A DNA stretch of 64,000 nt, taken from the NCBI GenBank assembly GCA_024234855.1, contig JACKNN010000006.1, positions 1 to 64,000 of the forward strand. Direction: 5' to 3'. Of this stretch, positions 54,761 through 63,426 are shown one piece after another (within the stretch, counting starts at the first letter, position 1; each line of letters begins with the position of its first letter). Both the position numbers and the translations under genes were made by a program. Below the pieces are notes generated by a model. That model ran no database searches. It was not told the origin of the DNA and saw only the letters and a program-made list of their open reading frames with translations. Origin of the DNA: Pseudomonadales bacterium (lineage in GTDB: Bacteria > Pseudomonadota > Gammaproteobacteria > Pseudomonadales > Halieaceae).

Positions 54761-54793
54761 ATGTGCGGGCTAACATAGGGGTCGAGAAAGGGG

Positions 54794-56725
54794 CTATTTC
54801 GGGCGATTCGCCACCAGGCTGTCAACCACGGAGGGGTCGGCCAGGGTGCTGGTGTCTCCCAGGCTGCCCAACTCGTTCTCGGCGATCTTGCGCAGGATAC
54901 GGCGCATGATTTTGCCGGAGCGGGTTTTGGGCAGGCCCGGCGCCCACTGGATGATGTCCGGCTTGGCTATGGCCCCGATCTCGCGTACGCACAGGGCGAT
55001 GAGTTCGGCCCGCAGTTCCTCGGTGGGCTCGACGCCCTGCATCGGGGTCACATAAGCATAGATGCCCTGGCCCTTGATGTCGTGGGGGAAGCCCACCACC
55101 GCCGCCTCGGCGATTTTCTCATGCAGCACCAGCGCACTCTCGACCTCGGCGGTGCCCATGCGGTGGCCCGAGACGTTGAGCACGTCGTCCACCCGCCCGG
55201 TGATCCAGTAGTAGCCGTCCTTATCGCGGGTGGCGCCGTCCCCGGTGAAATAGTAGCCGGGATAATGGCTGAAATAAGTATCTATCATGCGCTGGTGGTC
55301 GCCGTAGACGCTGCGAATCTGGCCAGGCCAGGACGCCTTTACCACCAGGTAGCCGGCACCTGCCCCCTCAAGTTCGGAGCCGTCTTCATTGAGCAGTGCC
55401 AGTTCCACGCCGAAGAAAGGCACCGTGGCCGAGCCGGGCTTGAGCGCCGTCGCACCCGGCAGAGGGGTGATCATGTGGCCGCCGGTTTCGGTCTGCCACC
55501 AGGTATCCACGATGGGGCAGCGGGAGTCGCCCACTACCTCGTAGTACCAGTTCCAGGCCTCCGGGTTGATCGGCTCCCCCACGGTACCCAGCAGGCGCAG
55601 GCTGGTGCGGGCACTGCGCTTGACCGGTTCATCGCCCATTGCGTGCAGGGCGCGGATGGCCGTTGGCGCGGTATAGAAAGTATTGACCTGGTGCTTGTCC
55701 ACGACCTCCCAGAAGCGCCCGGCGTCGGGGTACGTGGGCACGCCCTCGAACATCAGTGAGATAGCCCCATTGGCCAGGGGGCCGTAGACGATGTACGTGT
55801 GCCCCGTCACCCAGCCGACATCGGCGGTGCACCAGTAGACCTCGCCCTCGCGATAGTCGAATACGTACTTGAAGGTCATGGCCGCCTGCAGCAGGTAGCC
55901 CCCCGTGGTGTGGAGCACGCCCTTGGGCTTGCCGGTGGAGCCGGACGTGTAGAGAATGAACAGGGGGTCTTCCGCGTCCATGGCTTCCGGCGGGCATTCG
56001 CCGGCGGCGGCGCCCGTCGCCTCGTGATACCAGACATCCCGGTCGGGCTGCCAGGCCACGTCGGCGCCCGTGCGGCGCACCACCAGGCAGGTGTGGACAT
56101 TGGGGCAGGCCTCGAGTGCCTTGTCGGCGTTCACTTTCAGGGGAATTGCCCGGCCGCCACGCACGCCTTCGTCCGCGGTGATCAAAGTCTGGCAATCGGA
56201 ATCCAGTATGCGGTCTTTGAGCGCCTCCGGCGAAAAGCCGCCAAACACCACCGAATGGACGGCGCCAATGCGGGTGCAGGCCAGCATGGCATATGCCGCT
56301 TCGGGAATCATAGGCATATAGATGCAAACGCGGTCGCCCCGGCGTACCCCGCGCGCCTTGAGTGCGTTGGCGAGCCTGCAGACCTCATCCTTGAGCTCGG
56401 CGTAGGTGATGTGCCGGCTATCCGCGGGGTTATCACCCTCCCAGATGAAGGCGGTCTGGCTGGCCCGTTGCGGCAGGTGCCGGTCTATGCAGTTGTAGCT
56501 GACATTGAGCTTGCCGCCGGCGAACCATTCGGCCTCGCCCTTGACGAAGTCGTAGCTGACCACCTTGTCCCAGGGTTTGTCCCAGGACAGGAACTCGCGC
56601 GCCATGTCGTCCCAGAAGCCTTCGCGGTCGTGGATTGAGCGTTGGTACATCTCCTGGTATCGCCCGGCGTTAATATGGGCGTCCTGGAAGTTGGCTGGAA
56701 CCGGGTGGATAGGAAATTCAGACAT
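54794..56725 (-). CDS. acs: Acetyl-CoA synthetase
   Basis: A 643-residue AMP-forming ligase: LFILYTSGSTGKPKGVLHTT P-loop, WQTETGGHM, YYFTGDGATRDKDGYYWITG and the C-terminal RSGKIMRR with the acyl-adenylation lysine, which is often regulated by acetylation. It turns acetate, ATP and CoA into acetyl-CoA. ATG 56725 matches the family start. In pseudomonads acs is controlled by other sensors, and no site is obvious here. Confidence 0.97.
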   Translation of the reverse strand: MSEFPIHPVPANFQDAHINAGRYQEMYQRSIHDREGFWDDMAREFLSWDKPWDKVVSYDFVKGEAEWFAGGKLNVSYNCIDRHLPQRASQTAFIWEGDNPADSRHITYAELKDEVCRLANALKARGVRRGDRVCIYMPMIPEAAYAMLACTRIGAVHSVVFGGFSPEALKDRILDSDCQTLITADEGVRGGRAIPLKVNADKALEACPNVHTCLVVRRTGADVAWQPDRDVWYHEATGAAAGECPPEAMDAEDPLFILYTSGSTGKPKGVLHTTGGYLLQAAMTFKYVFDYREGEVYWCTADVGWVTGHTYIVYGPLANGAISLMFEGVPTYPDAGRFWEVVDKHQVNTFYTAPTAIRALHAMGDEPVKRSARTSLRLLGTVGEPINPEAWNWYYEVVGDSRCPIVDTWWQTETGGHMITPLPGATALKPGSATVPFFGVELALLNEDGSELEGAGAGYLVVKASWPGQIRSVYGDHQRMIDTYFSHYPGYYFTGDGATRDKDGYYWITGRVDDVLNVSGHRMGTAEVESALVLHEKIAEAAVVGFPHDIKGQGIYAYVTPMQGVEPTEELRAELIALCVREIGAIAKPDIIQWAPGLPKTRSGKIMRRILRKIAENELGSLGDTSTLADPSVVDSLVANRPK

Positions 56726-56845
56726 GGCGACTATTCCCCTGAGCGTTTATGGGTGAGTCTGGGATAATACTGGGCTGACCGGTGTAAGCAAGCCGACCAA
56801 GGTCGAAAGCGGGTAAAGGCCGGCAGCGGGTGGCCTGCGCGGGGG

Positions 56846-57733
56846 CTAGTGCCCGTCTGCCAACATGCCCCAGTCGGAAACCGGGTTGAGGGCCAGGCGC
56901 ACGTTGTCAATCAGGCGGGTGGAGCCCAGTCGCGCGGCTGCCAGGATGGCGATCTCCTCGGTATCGGCAGTGACCGGTCGCAGGGTGCTGGCATCGCGAA
57001 TGGCGAAATAATCGGGCTCCAGTCCCGCCTTCAGCAATTTCATGCGGGCGTGCGACTCCAGTTGCAGGAAGTTGTCAAAACCACAGGCAATAGCTTCGCG
57101 GCAGCTGTTCAGGGTCTGGTGAATCACCGGTGCGATATGGCGCTGTTCGGGAGACAGGTAGCCGTTGCGCGAGCTCTTGGCGAGGCCGTCTTCGTCCCGG
57201 GTGGTCGCGACGCCGACAATCTGCACCGGTATGCACAGGTCCCGGACCATTTTGCGGACGATGGACAGCTGCTGGAAATCCTTCTCGCCGAATACCGCGA
57301 AGTCCGGCTGCACGATGTTGAACAGTTTCGCCACCACGGTGGTCACACCGTCGAAGTGGCCGGGTCGACTGCTGCCGCAGAGGGTGTCAGACAGGTCGGG
57401 CACCCGCACCTGGGTCTGGGTGGACATGCCCTCGGGGTAAATTTCCGTGACTTCGGGTGCGTACAGCACCTGCACGCCCTCGCTGAAAAGCTTTTCCTTG
57501 TCCGCCGCCATGGTGCGGGGATAGGCATCGAGGTCTTCGTTGGGGCCGAATTGCAGGGGATTCACGAAAATACTGACCACCACCACGTCGCACAGCGCTC
57601 GCGCCTTGCGCACGAGATTGAGGTGGCCCTCATGAAGGTTGCCCATCGTCGGAACGAAGGCAATGCTCTGGCCGCGTTGGCGAAAGCGCTGAAGGGCGGA
57701 TTGTAACTGCGCGTTGCTGCTGTAAGTTCGCAT
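56846..57733 (-). CDS. panC: Pantothenate synthetase
   Basis: A 295-residue PanC: FVPTMGNLHEGHLNLV with the HxGH nucleotide motif, SIFVNPLQFGPNEDLDAYPR, and KDFQQLSIVRKMVRDL. It joins pantoate and beta-alanine with ATP. ATG 57733 directly begins RTYSSNAQLQSAL, the normal start. It follows panB in the usual order, but with a gap of 300 bases, so it may have its own promoter. Confidence 0.97.
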   Translation of the reverse strand: MRTYSSNAQLQSALQRFRQRGQSIAFVPTMGNLHEGHLNLVRKARALCDVVVVSIFVNPLQFGPNEDLDAYPRTMAADKEKLFSEGVQVLYAPEVTEIYPEGMSTQTQVRVPDLSDTLCGSSRPGHFDGVTTVVAKLFNIVQPDFAVFGEKDFQQLSIVRKMVRDLCIPVQIVGVATTRDEDGLAKSSRNGYLSPEQRHIAPVIHQTLNSCREAIACGFDNFLQLESHARMKLLKAGLEPDYFAIRDASTLRPVTADTEEIAILAAARLGSTRLIDNVRLALNPVSDWGMLADGH

Positions 57734-58033
57734 ATCGACCTCATCCCTCAAGTGCGGAACGGTGATGCTAAACAAATAGAATTCACGGGCTTGCCAACCT
57801 CCGGGGTCACCAAACCGCCGGGGGATCGGAAGTATGAACCAAGGTCCGGTACCCGGCAACGACATTTTAGGAAAAATTCACACGGTTTGTTACCAAAAGA
57901 AGCAGTTATTGTGCGGGTGACATAACCAAAAATTATATGTAAGTGCACACTTAAGCTTGTTGGCCATCGTTGCCGCTGCGATTGGAGGGCCGACAGCGCC
58001 CCGGATCAGCATGGAAGCCCAGGCCGGCCCGCC
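57734..58033. other. Unusually long panB-panC gap
   Basis: In most gammaproteobacteria panB and panC are nearly adjacent. Here 300 bases lie between, GC-rich near panB and AT-rich around 57880-57960. No gene or hairpin with T-run is recognised; a panC promoter is the simplest reading. Confidence 0.4.
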
Positions 58034-58825
58034 TTACCGGTAGGAATGGTCTTCGGTGGGGTAGGTGCCGGCCTTGACGGCGTCGACGAACGCTTTCAGG
58101 GCGCCCTGGATCGTGCTCTGGCCCTCCATGAAATTCTGGACAAAGCGGGCGGTGTGGGCGGTGAGACCCAGCAGGTCGTGCATGACCAGGACCTGGGCGT
58201 CGGTGCCCGGGCCCGCCCCGATACCGATAACGGGAATGTCCAGCTTGCGGCTGATGTCGGCGGCGAGATTGGCCGGAACGCATTCCAGCACCAGCAGGCT
58301 GGCGCCCGCATCCTTGATCTCCACCGCATCGGCGAGGATGGACTTGGCCTCCTTGGGTGTGCGGCCCTGGACCTTGAAGCCGCCAAAGGTATTCACTGAC
58401 TGGGGGGTAAGGCCCAGGTGAGCGCAGACCGGGATACCGCGTTCCACCAGTTTGCTGATGGTCCCGCTCAGCCAGGTACCGCCCTCCATTTTCACCATCT
58501 GCGCCCCGGCCTGCATCAACCGGGTGGCGTTCGTCATGGCCTGGTCGGGGGTGGTGTAGGTCATGAACGGCATGTCGGCGATGACCAGTGCCCCGTTCGC
58601 CGCCCGGCACACGCATTCGGTGTGGTAGCTCATGTGGTCCATGGTGACAGGGATGGTGCTGTCGTGGCCCTGCAGCACCATGCCCAGGGAGTCACCTACC
58701 AGCATGGTCTCCGCGCCGGCCTCACTGATGATCCGGGCAAAGGTGGCGTCATAGGCCGTGATGCAGACGAACTTTTCCCCCGCGGCTTTCATTTTGCCCA
58801 GGGTGCTTATGGTTACCTTGGCCAT
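58034..58825 (-). CDS. panB: 3-methyl-2-oxobutanoate hydroxymethyltransferase
   Basis: A 263-residue PanB TIM barrel: ITAYDATFARIISEAG, LVGDSLGMVLQGHDST (metal ligand D), VKMEGG, AHLGLTPQSVN and IGIGAGPGTDAQVLV. It makes ketopantoate from ketoisovalerate and methylene-THF, the first step of pantothenate synthesis. ATG 58825 lies four bases after the stop of the kinase gene. Confidence 0.97.
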   Translation of the reverse strand: MAKVTISTLGKMKAAGEKFVCITAYDATFARIISEAGAETMLVGDSLGMVLQGHDSTIPVTMDHMSYHTECVCRAANGALVIADMPFMTYTTPDQAMTNATRLMQAGAQMVKMEGGTWLSGTISKLVERGIPVCAHLGLTPQSVNTFGGFKVQGRTPKEAKSILADAVEIKDAGASLLVLECVPANLAADISRKLDIPVIGIGAGPGTDAQVLVMHDLLGLTAHTARFVQNFMEGQSTIQGALKAFVDAVKAGTYPTEDHSYR

Positions 58826-58829
58826 TGGG

Positions 58830-59510
58830 TTATCCGAAAAAAGTGGGGTTGAAGTAGTGGCGACCGCTGCGAATCTCGAGCAGGTAGTCCACCAGCTGGA
58901 TATAGTCGGCTTCGCTGTTCGCCAAATCAAGCTCGCTGGCATTGACGATGAGCAGAGGCGCGTCATCGTAATATAGAAAGAACTCACTGTACACTTCGTT
59001 CAGGCGCTCGAGATAGTCCCGTTCTATGCCCCTCTCGGCGGCAATTCCCCTATTTTCGATTCGCCCCAGCAGCACATCGGGGGCGGCCTGCAGGTAGATC
59101 ACCAGATCGGGCCTGGGTGCATCGATGGTGAGTTGCTGATACACCTTCTGGTAAAGCTGGAACTCATCCCTGTCCAGGTTGACCCGGGCGAACAAGGGGT
59201 CTTTTTCTATCAGGAAATCGGCCACCCGCACGGGCTCGAAGATATCCGCCTGGCGCAGGTCGTGAATTTTCTGGGAGCGTTGGAACAGGAAAAATAACTG
59301 GGTGGCCAGGGCCGCCTGCTTGCGGTTGCGATAAAAGCGCTCCAGGAACGGATTCTCCTCGGCGTTCTCGAGCACAACCTGGTAGTTGAAGCTCGCCGCG
59401 AGGCGCTTGGCCAGCGTGGTTTTGCCCACCCCGATGGGGCCTTCCACGGCGATATAGGCAGGGGGCTTGCGCCCCTTCAGCGCGATCTCGATAGCCGTGG
59501 TCTCGGGCAT
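58830..59510 (-). CDS. Deoxynucleoside kinase family protein
   Basis: A 226-residue P-loop kinase: VEGPIGVGKTTLAKRLA, the ENPFLERFY loop, and DLVIYLQAAPDVLLGRIENRG, typical of the dNK/dAK/dGK family. It phosphorylates deoxynucleosides for salvage. ATG 59510 follows folK with a 19-base gap and avoids overlap. This kinase between folK and panB is commonly found in gammaproteobacteria. Confidence 0.93.
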   Translation of the reverse strand: MPETTAIEIALKGRKPPAYIAVEGPIGVGKTTLAKRLAASFNYQVVLENAEENPFLERFYRNRKQAALATQLFFLFQRSQKIHDLRQADIFEPVRVADFLIEKDPLFARVNLDRDEFQLYQKVYQQLTIDAPRPDLVIYLQAAPDVLLGRIENRGIAAERGIERDYLERLNEVYSEFFLYYDDAPLLIVNASELDLANSEADYIQLVDYLLEIRSGRHYFNPTFFG

Positions 59511-59529
59511 CCGGCGTGTATCCCTCCGT

Positions 59530-60054
59530 TCATTCCACGTCCCCGGGGACGGTGTCATCCTGTATGAGCCTCTGCCCGGTTTTAACCAGGTCGCCGCGCG
59601 GGCATCGGGCGATCAATGTACCAAGATCTGTCCCGTCCGGCAGCACCCAATTTAGCCCGGCCACGTCCGCCAACGGGTATAGCACGAAATTCCGTTGCGC
59701 CAGCGCCGGGTGGGGGATGGTCAGCCGGGGGGTGGCGAGTTGGCGGTCACCGTAGAGCAGGATGTCCAGGTCCAGGCTGCGCGCGCCCCAGTGAACTGTG
59801 CGAACCCGCCCCTGGGCCAGTTCGATACCCTGCAGCGTCCCGAGCAGGTCCACAGGCTCTAGCGAGGTTTCCAGCCTGAGGACGGCATTGAGGTAGTCCG
59901 GTTGCACACCGGGACCGACGGCGGCGCTGCGGTAGGCGCTGGAGACCGCTGTTATCGCTGTGCCTGGCAGTTGCGCTATGGCGAGCAGCGCCTTGCGCAG
60001 CTGTCGCAGCGGGTCTTGCAGGTTGCTGCCCAGGCCAATAAAGGCCGTGGTCAT
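59530..60054 (-). CDS. folK: 6-hydroxymethyl-7,8-dihydropterin pyrophosphokinase
   Basis: A 174-residue HPPK: FIGLGSNLQDPLRQLRKAL, RTVHWGARSLDLDILLYGD and TIPHPALAQRNFVLYPLADV, the folate-pathway pyrophosphokinase signature. It overlaps the pcnB stop by four bases (ATGA), so it is translationally coupled to it. Confidence 0.96.
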   Translation of the reverse strand: MTTAFIGLGSNLQDPLRQLRKALLAIAQLPGTAITAVSSAYRSAAVGPGVQPDYLNAVLRLETSLEPVDLLGTLQGIELAQGRVRTVHWGARSLDLDILLYGDRQLATPRLTIPHPALAQRNFVLYPLADVAGLNWVLPDGTDLGTLIARCPRGDLVKTGQRLIQDDTVPGDVE

Positions 60055-61346
60055 GCCCTGTTGCTGGAGCGCCGGCGAGATCGGCGCCCGCCACCCCCCG
60101 GGCCTTTTTCCTGCGCGGCCTGCGCCAACCGCTGTTCCATGGGGAGTTGCTGGAATTCAGTCCACCAGCTGCCCAGGTCCCCGGTGTCCTCCCCGGCCTG
60201 CTCCCGCAGCAGCAGGAAGTCATAGGCTGCGCGAAAGCGGCGGTGGTCAACCAGCTCGGCGGCCTTGCGGCCGCGGCGGTTTTCCAGTCGCAGCTGGAAT
60301 TCCCAGATTTCCCGCATGGGCTGGCTGAAGCGCTTGGGAATGGATATGTTGCGGGCCGCCTCTGAGATGGCTTCCTGGGCGGCGCTGTGCATGGCGGCCG
60401 GGGGCGGGTCGCCGCGCTCCTGCAATCGCAGTGCCTCGCGCTGCACCACCGGCCACAGCAGGGCGGCGAGGATGAAGGCCGGCGTGACCGGCTTGTCCTG
60501 TGCGATGCGCTGGTCGGTGCTCGCCATGGCGGCCCTTACCAGGGCATGCGCGACGGTGTGGCGGAGCATTTCCGCATAGCTGTCCGGAAACAGGTACAGC
60601 ATCAGTTTGTGCCTGATCAGCATGTCAAACGTGGCGGCCGCATAACCGGACAGAAACAGCTTGAGGAATTCGTCGAACAGGCGGGCGGCGGGAATCTCCG
60701 CCAGCAGGTGTGCGCAGCCGGGAATGGCGCGAGCCGTGTGGGTGTCGATTTTGAATTCCAATTTGGCGGCAAAGCGCAGCACTCGCAGCATGCGCACCGG
60801 GTCCTCGGTGAATCGCACCGCCGGCTCGCCGATAATACAGATGCTGCGGCGTTCGAGGTCCTTGAGCCCGTGCACATGATCGAACACCTCGAAAGTGCCG
60901 GAATCGTAATACAGCGCATTGACCGTCAGGTCGCGCCGCACTGCATCCTCCTCCAGGGTGCCGTAAACATTGTCACGCAAGAGCAGGCCACTGGCTGACT
61001 GGCGGGAGTGGTTGCCACCCGATTCCGAACTGGGTTCAAGGTCGTTGTCGTGATGTCCGCGGAAGGTGGTGACCTCGATGATCTCCCGTCCGAAGCGCAC
61101 GTGTACGATACGAAAGCGCCGGCCGATGATGCGGGAGTTGCGGAACAATGCATGCACGGTTTCCGGTGTTGCATCGGTGGCGATATCAAAGTCTTTCGGG
61201 TGCCCGCCGAGCAGCAGGTCGCGAACGGCGCCGCCCACCAGGTAGGCCTGGTGGCCACTGCCGCGCAGGCGTGCCATGACCTTGAGCGCGCCGTCGCTGA
61301 TGTTTTTGCGGGATATATTGTGTTGATCCCTGGGAATGATATTCAA
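60051..61346 (-). CDS. pcnB: Poly(A) polymerase I
   Basis: A 431-residue PcnB: GGAVRDLLLGGHPKDFDIAT with the D-x-D of the nucleotidyltransferase core, RRDLTVNALYYD, and FTEDPVRMLRVLRFAAKLEF, with an arginine-rich tail (GGGRRSRRRSSNR). It adds poly(A) tails that mark RNA for decay by PNPase and others. It is the first gene of pcnB-folK-dNK-panB, and follows the CrcZ-like RNA, as in pseudomonads. Confidence 0.95.
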   Translation of the reverse strand: MNIIPRDQHNISRKNISDGALKVMARLRGSGHQAYLVGGAVRDLLLGGHPKDFDIATDATPETVHALFRNSRIIGRRFRIVHVRFGREIIEVTTFRGHHDNDLEPSSESGGNHSRQSASGLLLRDNVYGTLEEDAVRRDLTVNALYYDSGTFEVFDHVHGLKDLERRSICIIGEPAVRFTEDPVRMLRVLRFAAKLEFKIDTHTARAIPGCAHLLAEIPAARLFDEFLKLFLSGYAAATFDMLIRHKLMLYLFPDSYAEMLRHTVAHALVRAAMASTDQRIAQDKPVTPAFILAALLWPVVQREALRLQERGDPPPAAMHSAAQEAISEAARNISIPKRFSQPMREIWEFQLRLENRRGRKAAELVDHRRFRAAYDFLLLREQAGEDTGDLGSWWTEFQQLPMEQRLAQAAQEKGPGGGGRRSRRRSSNRA

Positions 61347-61432
61347 ACGCTATTGAGCCCGTGTCTGTGAGGCGCGCAGTCTACCACAATTCGGATATTG
61401 GATTAGGGGAGGGGTATTGCGTTGGGGTGGGG

Positions 61433-61722
61433 TGAAAGAAGGGGAAAACAGTGTTTTCCCCATCCAGGTCTCACTTCGAGAATTATTGTTATTTCTTGAG
61501 TGCTGTTATTTTTATGGGCCATATAAAAATACAGGTTAACAAAATGCCCAAGTCGTTATCGCTTCCTGTTACCTGTTCCGGGTAGTCCCGGTAGCCGGTA
61601 AGCGCCGGCTCAAACCTACCTGCTCACCACGAAATTGAGGGGAAGCTTGCTTCCCCATCCAGGTCCATAGCCGAGCGTGTTATTTTTATTACGGTATTTG
61701 TTATTTTTATTCTTATTACCCG
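61433..61722 (-). ncRNA. crcZ: CrcZ-like Hfq/Crc-titrating small RNA (predicted)
   Basis: The region between cbrB and pcnB, read on the minus strand from about 61722, contains A-rich AAN repeats: a long run of eight triplets within 61692-61720 displayed in a loop between GGTA and TACC, further runs at 61676-61690, 61503-61513 and 61481-61497. It ends in a hairpin (GGGGAAAACA/TGTTTTCCCC at 61441-61461) followed by TTCTTTC. A second hairpin (61639-61656) is also preceded by ACCTGGAT. A sigma54 promoter lies ahead. In pseudomonads CrcZ, made from a CbrB-driven sigma54 promoter at this position, sequesters Hfq and Crc and lifts catabolite repression. The length of about 290 bases and the exact start are estimates. 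Confidence 0.72.
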
Positions 61723-61732
61723 AGCTTAGTAA

Positions 61733-61748
61733 TGCACGCCACGTGCCA
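61733..61748 (-). promoter_or_regulatory. Sigma54 promoter of the CrcZ-like RNA
   Basis: On the minus strand, TGGCACG-TGGC-GTGCA matches the -24/-12 consensus TGGCACG-N4-TTGCA, with GG and GC exactly 12 bases apart. It lies about 125 bases after the cbrB stop. Confidence 0.8.
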
Positions 61749-61824
61749 GTAATTAAAATAACTATAATATTCATATGGTTATGGCTTTTAGACTCGTATC
61801 GCCCCCCGCCAGAATTCATGGCTT

Positions 61825-61871
61825 GTTACCTAACTACACCGCTTTGTGTAACGTGGACCGGTGCGGGTAAC
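61825..61871. promoter_or_regulatory. GTTAC/GTAAC half-sites, likely CbrB enhancer
   Basis: GTTAC at 61825-61829, GTAAC at 61848-61852 and GTAAC at 61867-61871 lie 77-123 bases upstream of the sigma54 promoter, the place of an enhancer. The first two form an inverted pair. They resemble the TGTTAC/GTAACA half-sites reported for CbrB. Confidence 0.6.
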
Positions 61872-61873
61872 GT

Positions 61874-63310
61874 TCATTTTCCGCGTATGGCGGATTTCCT
61901 GGCCTGGCTGGCGACGCCGGGTCTGTTGCGTGGAATGCCCAATCGCTGGCGCCGCTCCCACAGGCATTTTCGACTGACGCCGAGTTTCTGCGCCAGTTCA
62001 GTCTCGCTCATGGAATCCTGGTGCTCCATGACGAAGCGCTGGAAGTAGTCTTCCAGGGACAGGTCTTCCAGCGGGTCGGAGTTGCCCGCGCTGGGCTTTC
62101 TCACGGTCGGGGCTATGCCCTGTTGGCCGCGTATACGGTTTATGTTGACCAGTTCCAGGTCGATGCCGAGCGCCTCGTTATCGATCTCATCGCTGTCAGA
62201 CAGGATTACCGCGCGCTCTATGGCGTGTTCCAACTCGCGCACATTGCCTGGCCACTGGTAGGTGGTGATGGCCTGGATGGCCCGCGGCGACAGGCGCATC
62301 GGCTTTTTGCCCAGGCGCTCGACCTGTCCCTGCAGCATATTTTCGGCCAGGTGAAGGATGTCCTTGCCACGCTCCCGCAGAGGGGGGAGCGAAAGTTGCA
62401 GCACGTTGATCCGGTAAAACAGGTCCTGGCGGAACTCGCCCTCCGCCGCCAGGCTCTGCAGGTTGCGGTGGGTGGCGCAGATCAGGCGCACGTTGACCTT
62501 GCGCGAGTGGACCGAACCGATTCGCCGGATTTCCCCCTCCTGGATGAAGCGCAGCAGGCGGGCCTGCGCCTCCATTGGCAACTCGCCGATTTCGTCCAGG
62601 AACAGGGTGCCACCATCGGCGGCTTCGATGAGGCCCATGCGGCTGGCGTTGGCGCCGGTGAAAGCCCCTTTTTCATAACCGAACAATTCCGACTCGATCA
62701 GGGTATCCGGAATGGCGGCACAGTTCACCGAGATCAGTATCTTGTCGCCCCGCGTGCTGTGGCGGTGGACGCTGCGCGCGACAATCTCCTTGCCGGTACC
62801 TGTCTCCCCCAGCACCAGCACGGTGGAATCAGTCGGCGACACTTTGCGGATATGCTCAAACAGGGTCAGCATGGCGGGGCAATTGCCGGTGATGCCATTG
62901 ACTCCGCTTGGTTTGGGCTGACTGGTGGCGTCCGACTTGTCCTGGGCCCGGCGGGGCGCCGGGTGGTCCGCGATGATGCGCTGCACCGCCGCGATCATGT
63001 CGCCGTGATCAAACGGCTTGGCGATATAATCCACAGCCCCCATGCGCATGGAGTCCACCGCCGAGCGCAGGCTGGCATAGCTGGTCATGATCAGTACCGG
63101 TACCTCCCCGGCCTTGCGGATCAGGTCCGTGCCGGGCGCACCGGGCAGGCGCAGGTCGCTTATGATCAGGTCGAATTCCTCGAGGTCATGGTTTGTTTCG
63201 GCTTCCTGCACGGAACCGGCCTCATTGACCTGGTAGCCATTGCGCTCCAGTAGCCGCCGGAGCGCTGTCCTGATCACCGTTTCGTCTTCAACCACCAGAA
63301 TTTTGTGCAT
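61874..63310 (-). CDS. cbrB: CbrB-type sigma54-dependent response regulator
   Basis: A 478-residue NtrC-class regulator: receiver with phospho-acceptor D52 (LIISDLRLPG), AAA+ domain with GETGTGKE, GAFTGA loop (EKGAFTGAN) contacting sigma54, and a C-terminal Fis-type HTH (ETELAQKLGVSRKCLWERRQ). The sequence and the neighbour pcnB identify it with CbrB, which governs carbon/nitrogen balance. The kinase lies 116 bases upstream on the same strand. The likely target is the RNA gene right after it. Confidence 0.92.
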   Translation of the reverse strand: MHKILVVEDETVIRTALRRLLERNGYQVNEAGSVQEAETNHDLEEFDLIISDLRLPGAPGTDLIRKAGEVPVLIMTSYASLRSAVDSMRMGAVDYIAKPFDHGDMIAAVQRIIADHPAPRRAQDKSDATSQPKPSGVNGITGNCPAMLTLFEHIRKVSPTDSTVLVLGETGTGKEIVARSVHRHSTRGDKILISVNCAAIPDTLIESELFGYEKGAFTGANASRMGLIEAADGGTLFLDEIGELPMEAQARLLRFIQEGEIRRIGSVHSRKVNVRLICATHRNLQSLAAEGEFRQDLFYRINVLQLSLPPLRERGKDILHLAENMLQGQVERLGKKPMRLSPRAIQAITTYQWPGNVRELEHAIERAVILSDSDEIDNEALGIDLELVNINRIRGQQGIAPTVRKPSAGNSDPLEDLSLEDYFQRFVMEHQDSMSETELAQKLGVSRKCLWERRQRLGIPRNRPGVASQARKSAIRGK

Positions 63311-63426
63311 CGGGTGTTACCTCTTGTGTAGCAGATACCCAACATACTATTCCAGTCGGTCAGTTTCCAGTAAATGCCGCTGGTCGCGCCGCGTTTCGTC
63401 CGTTCGCTGTCCGGCGGTGTGCTGGC

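Noticed and set aside
61616..61819. 67-codon minus-strand frame in the cbrB-pcnB gap
   Set aside because: It covers the sigma54 promoter and A-rich tracts; its low-complexity Asn/Lys run comes from the AAN repeats.
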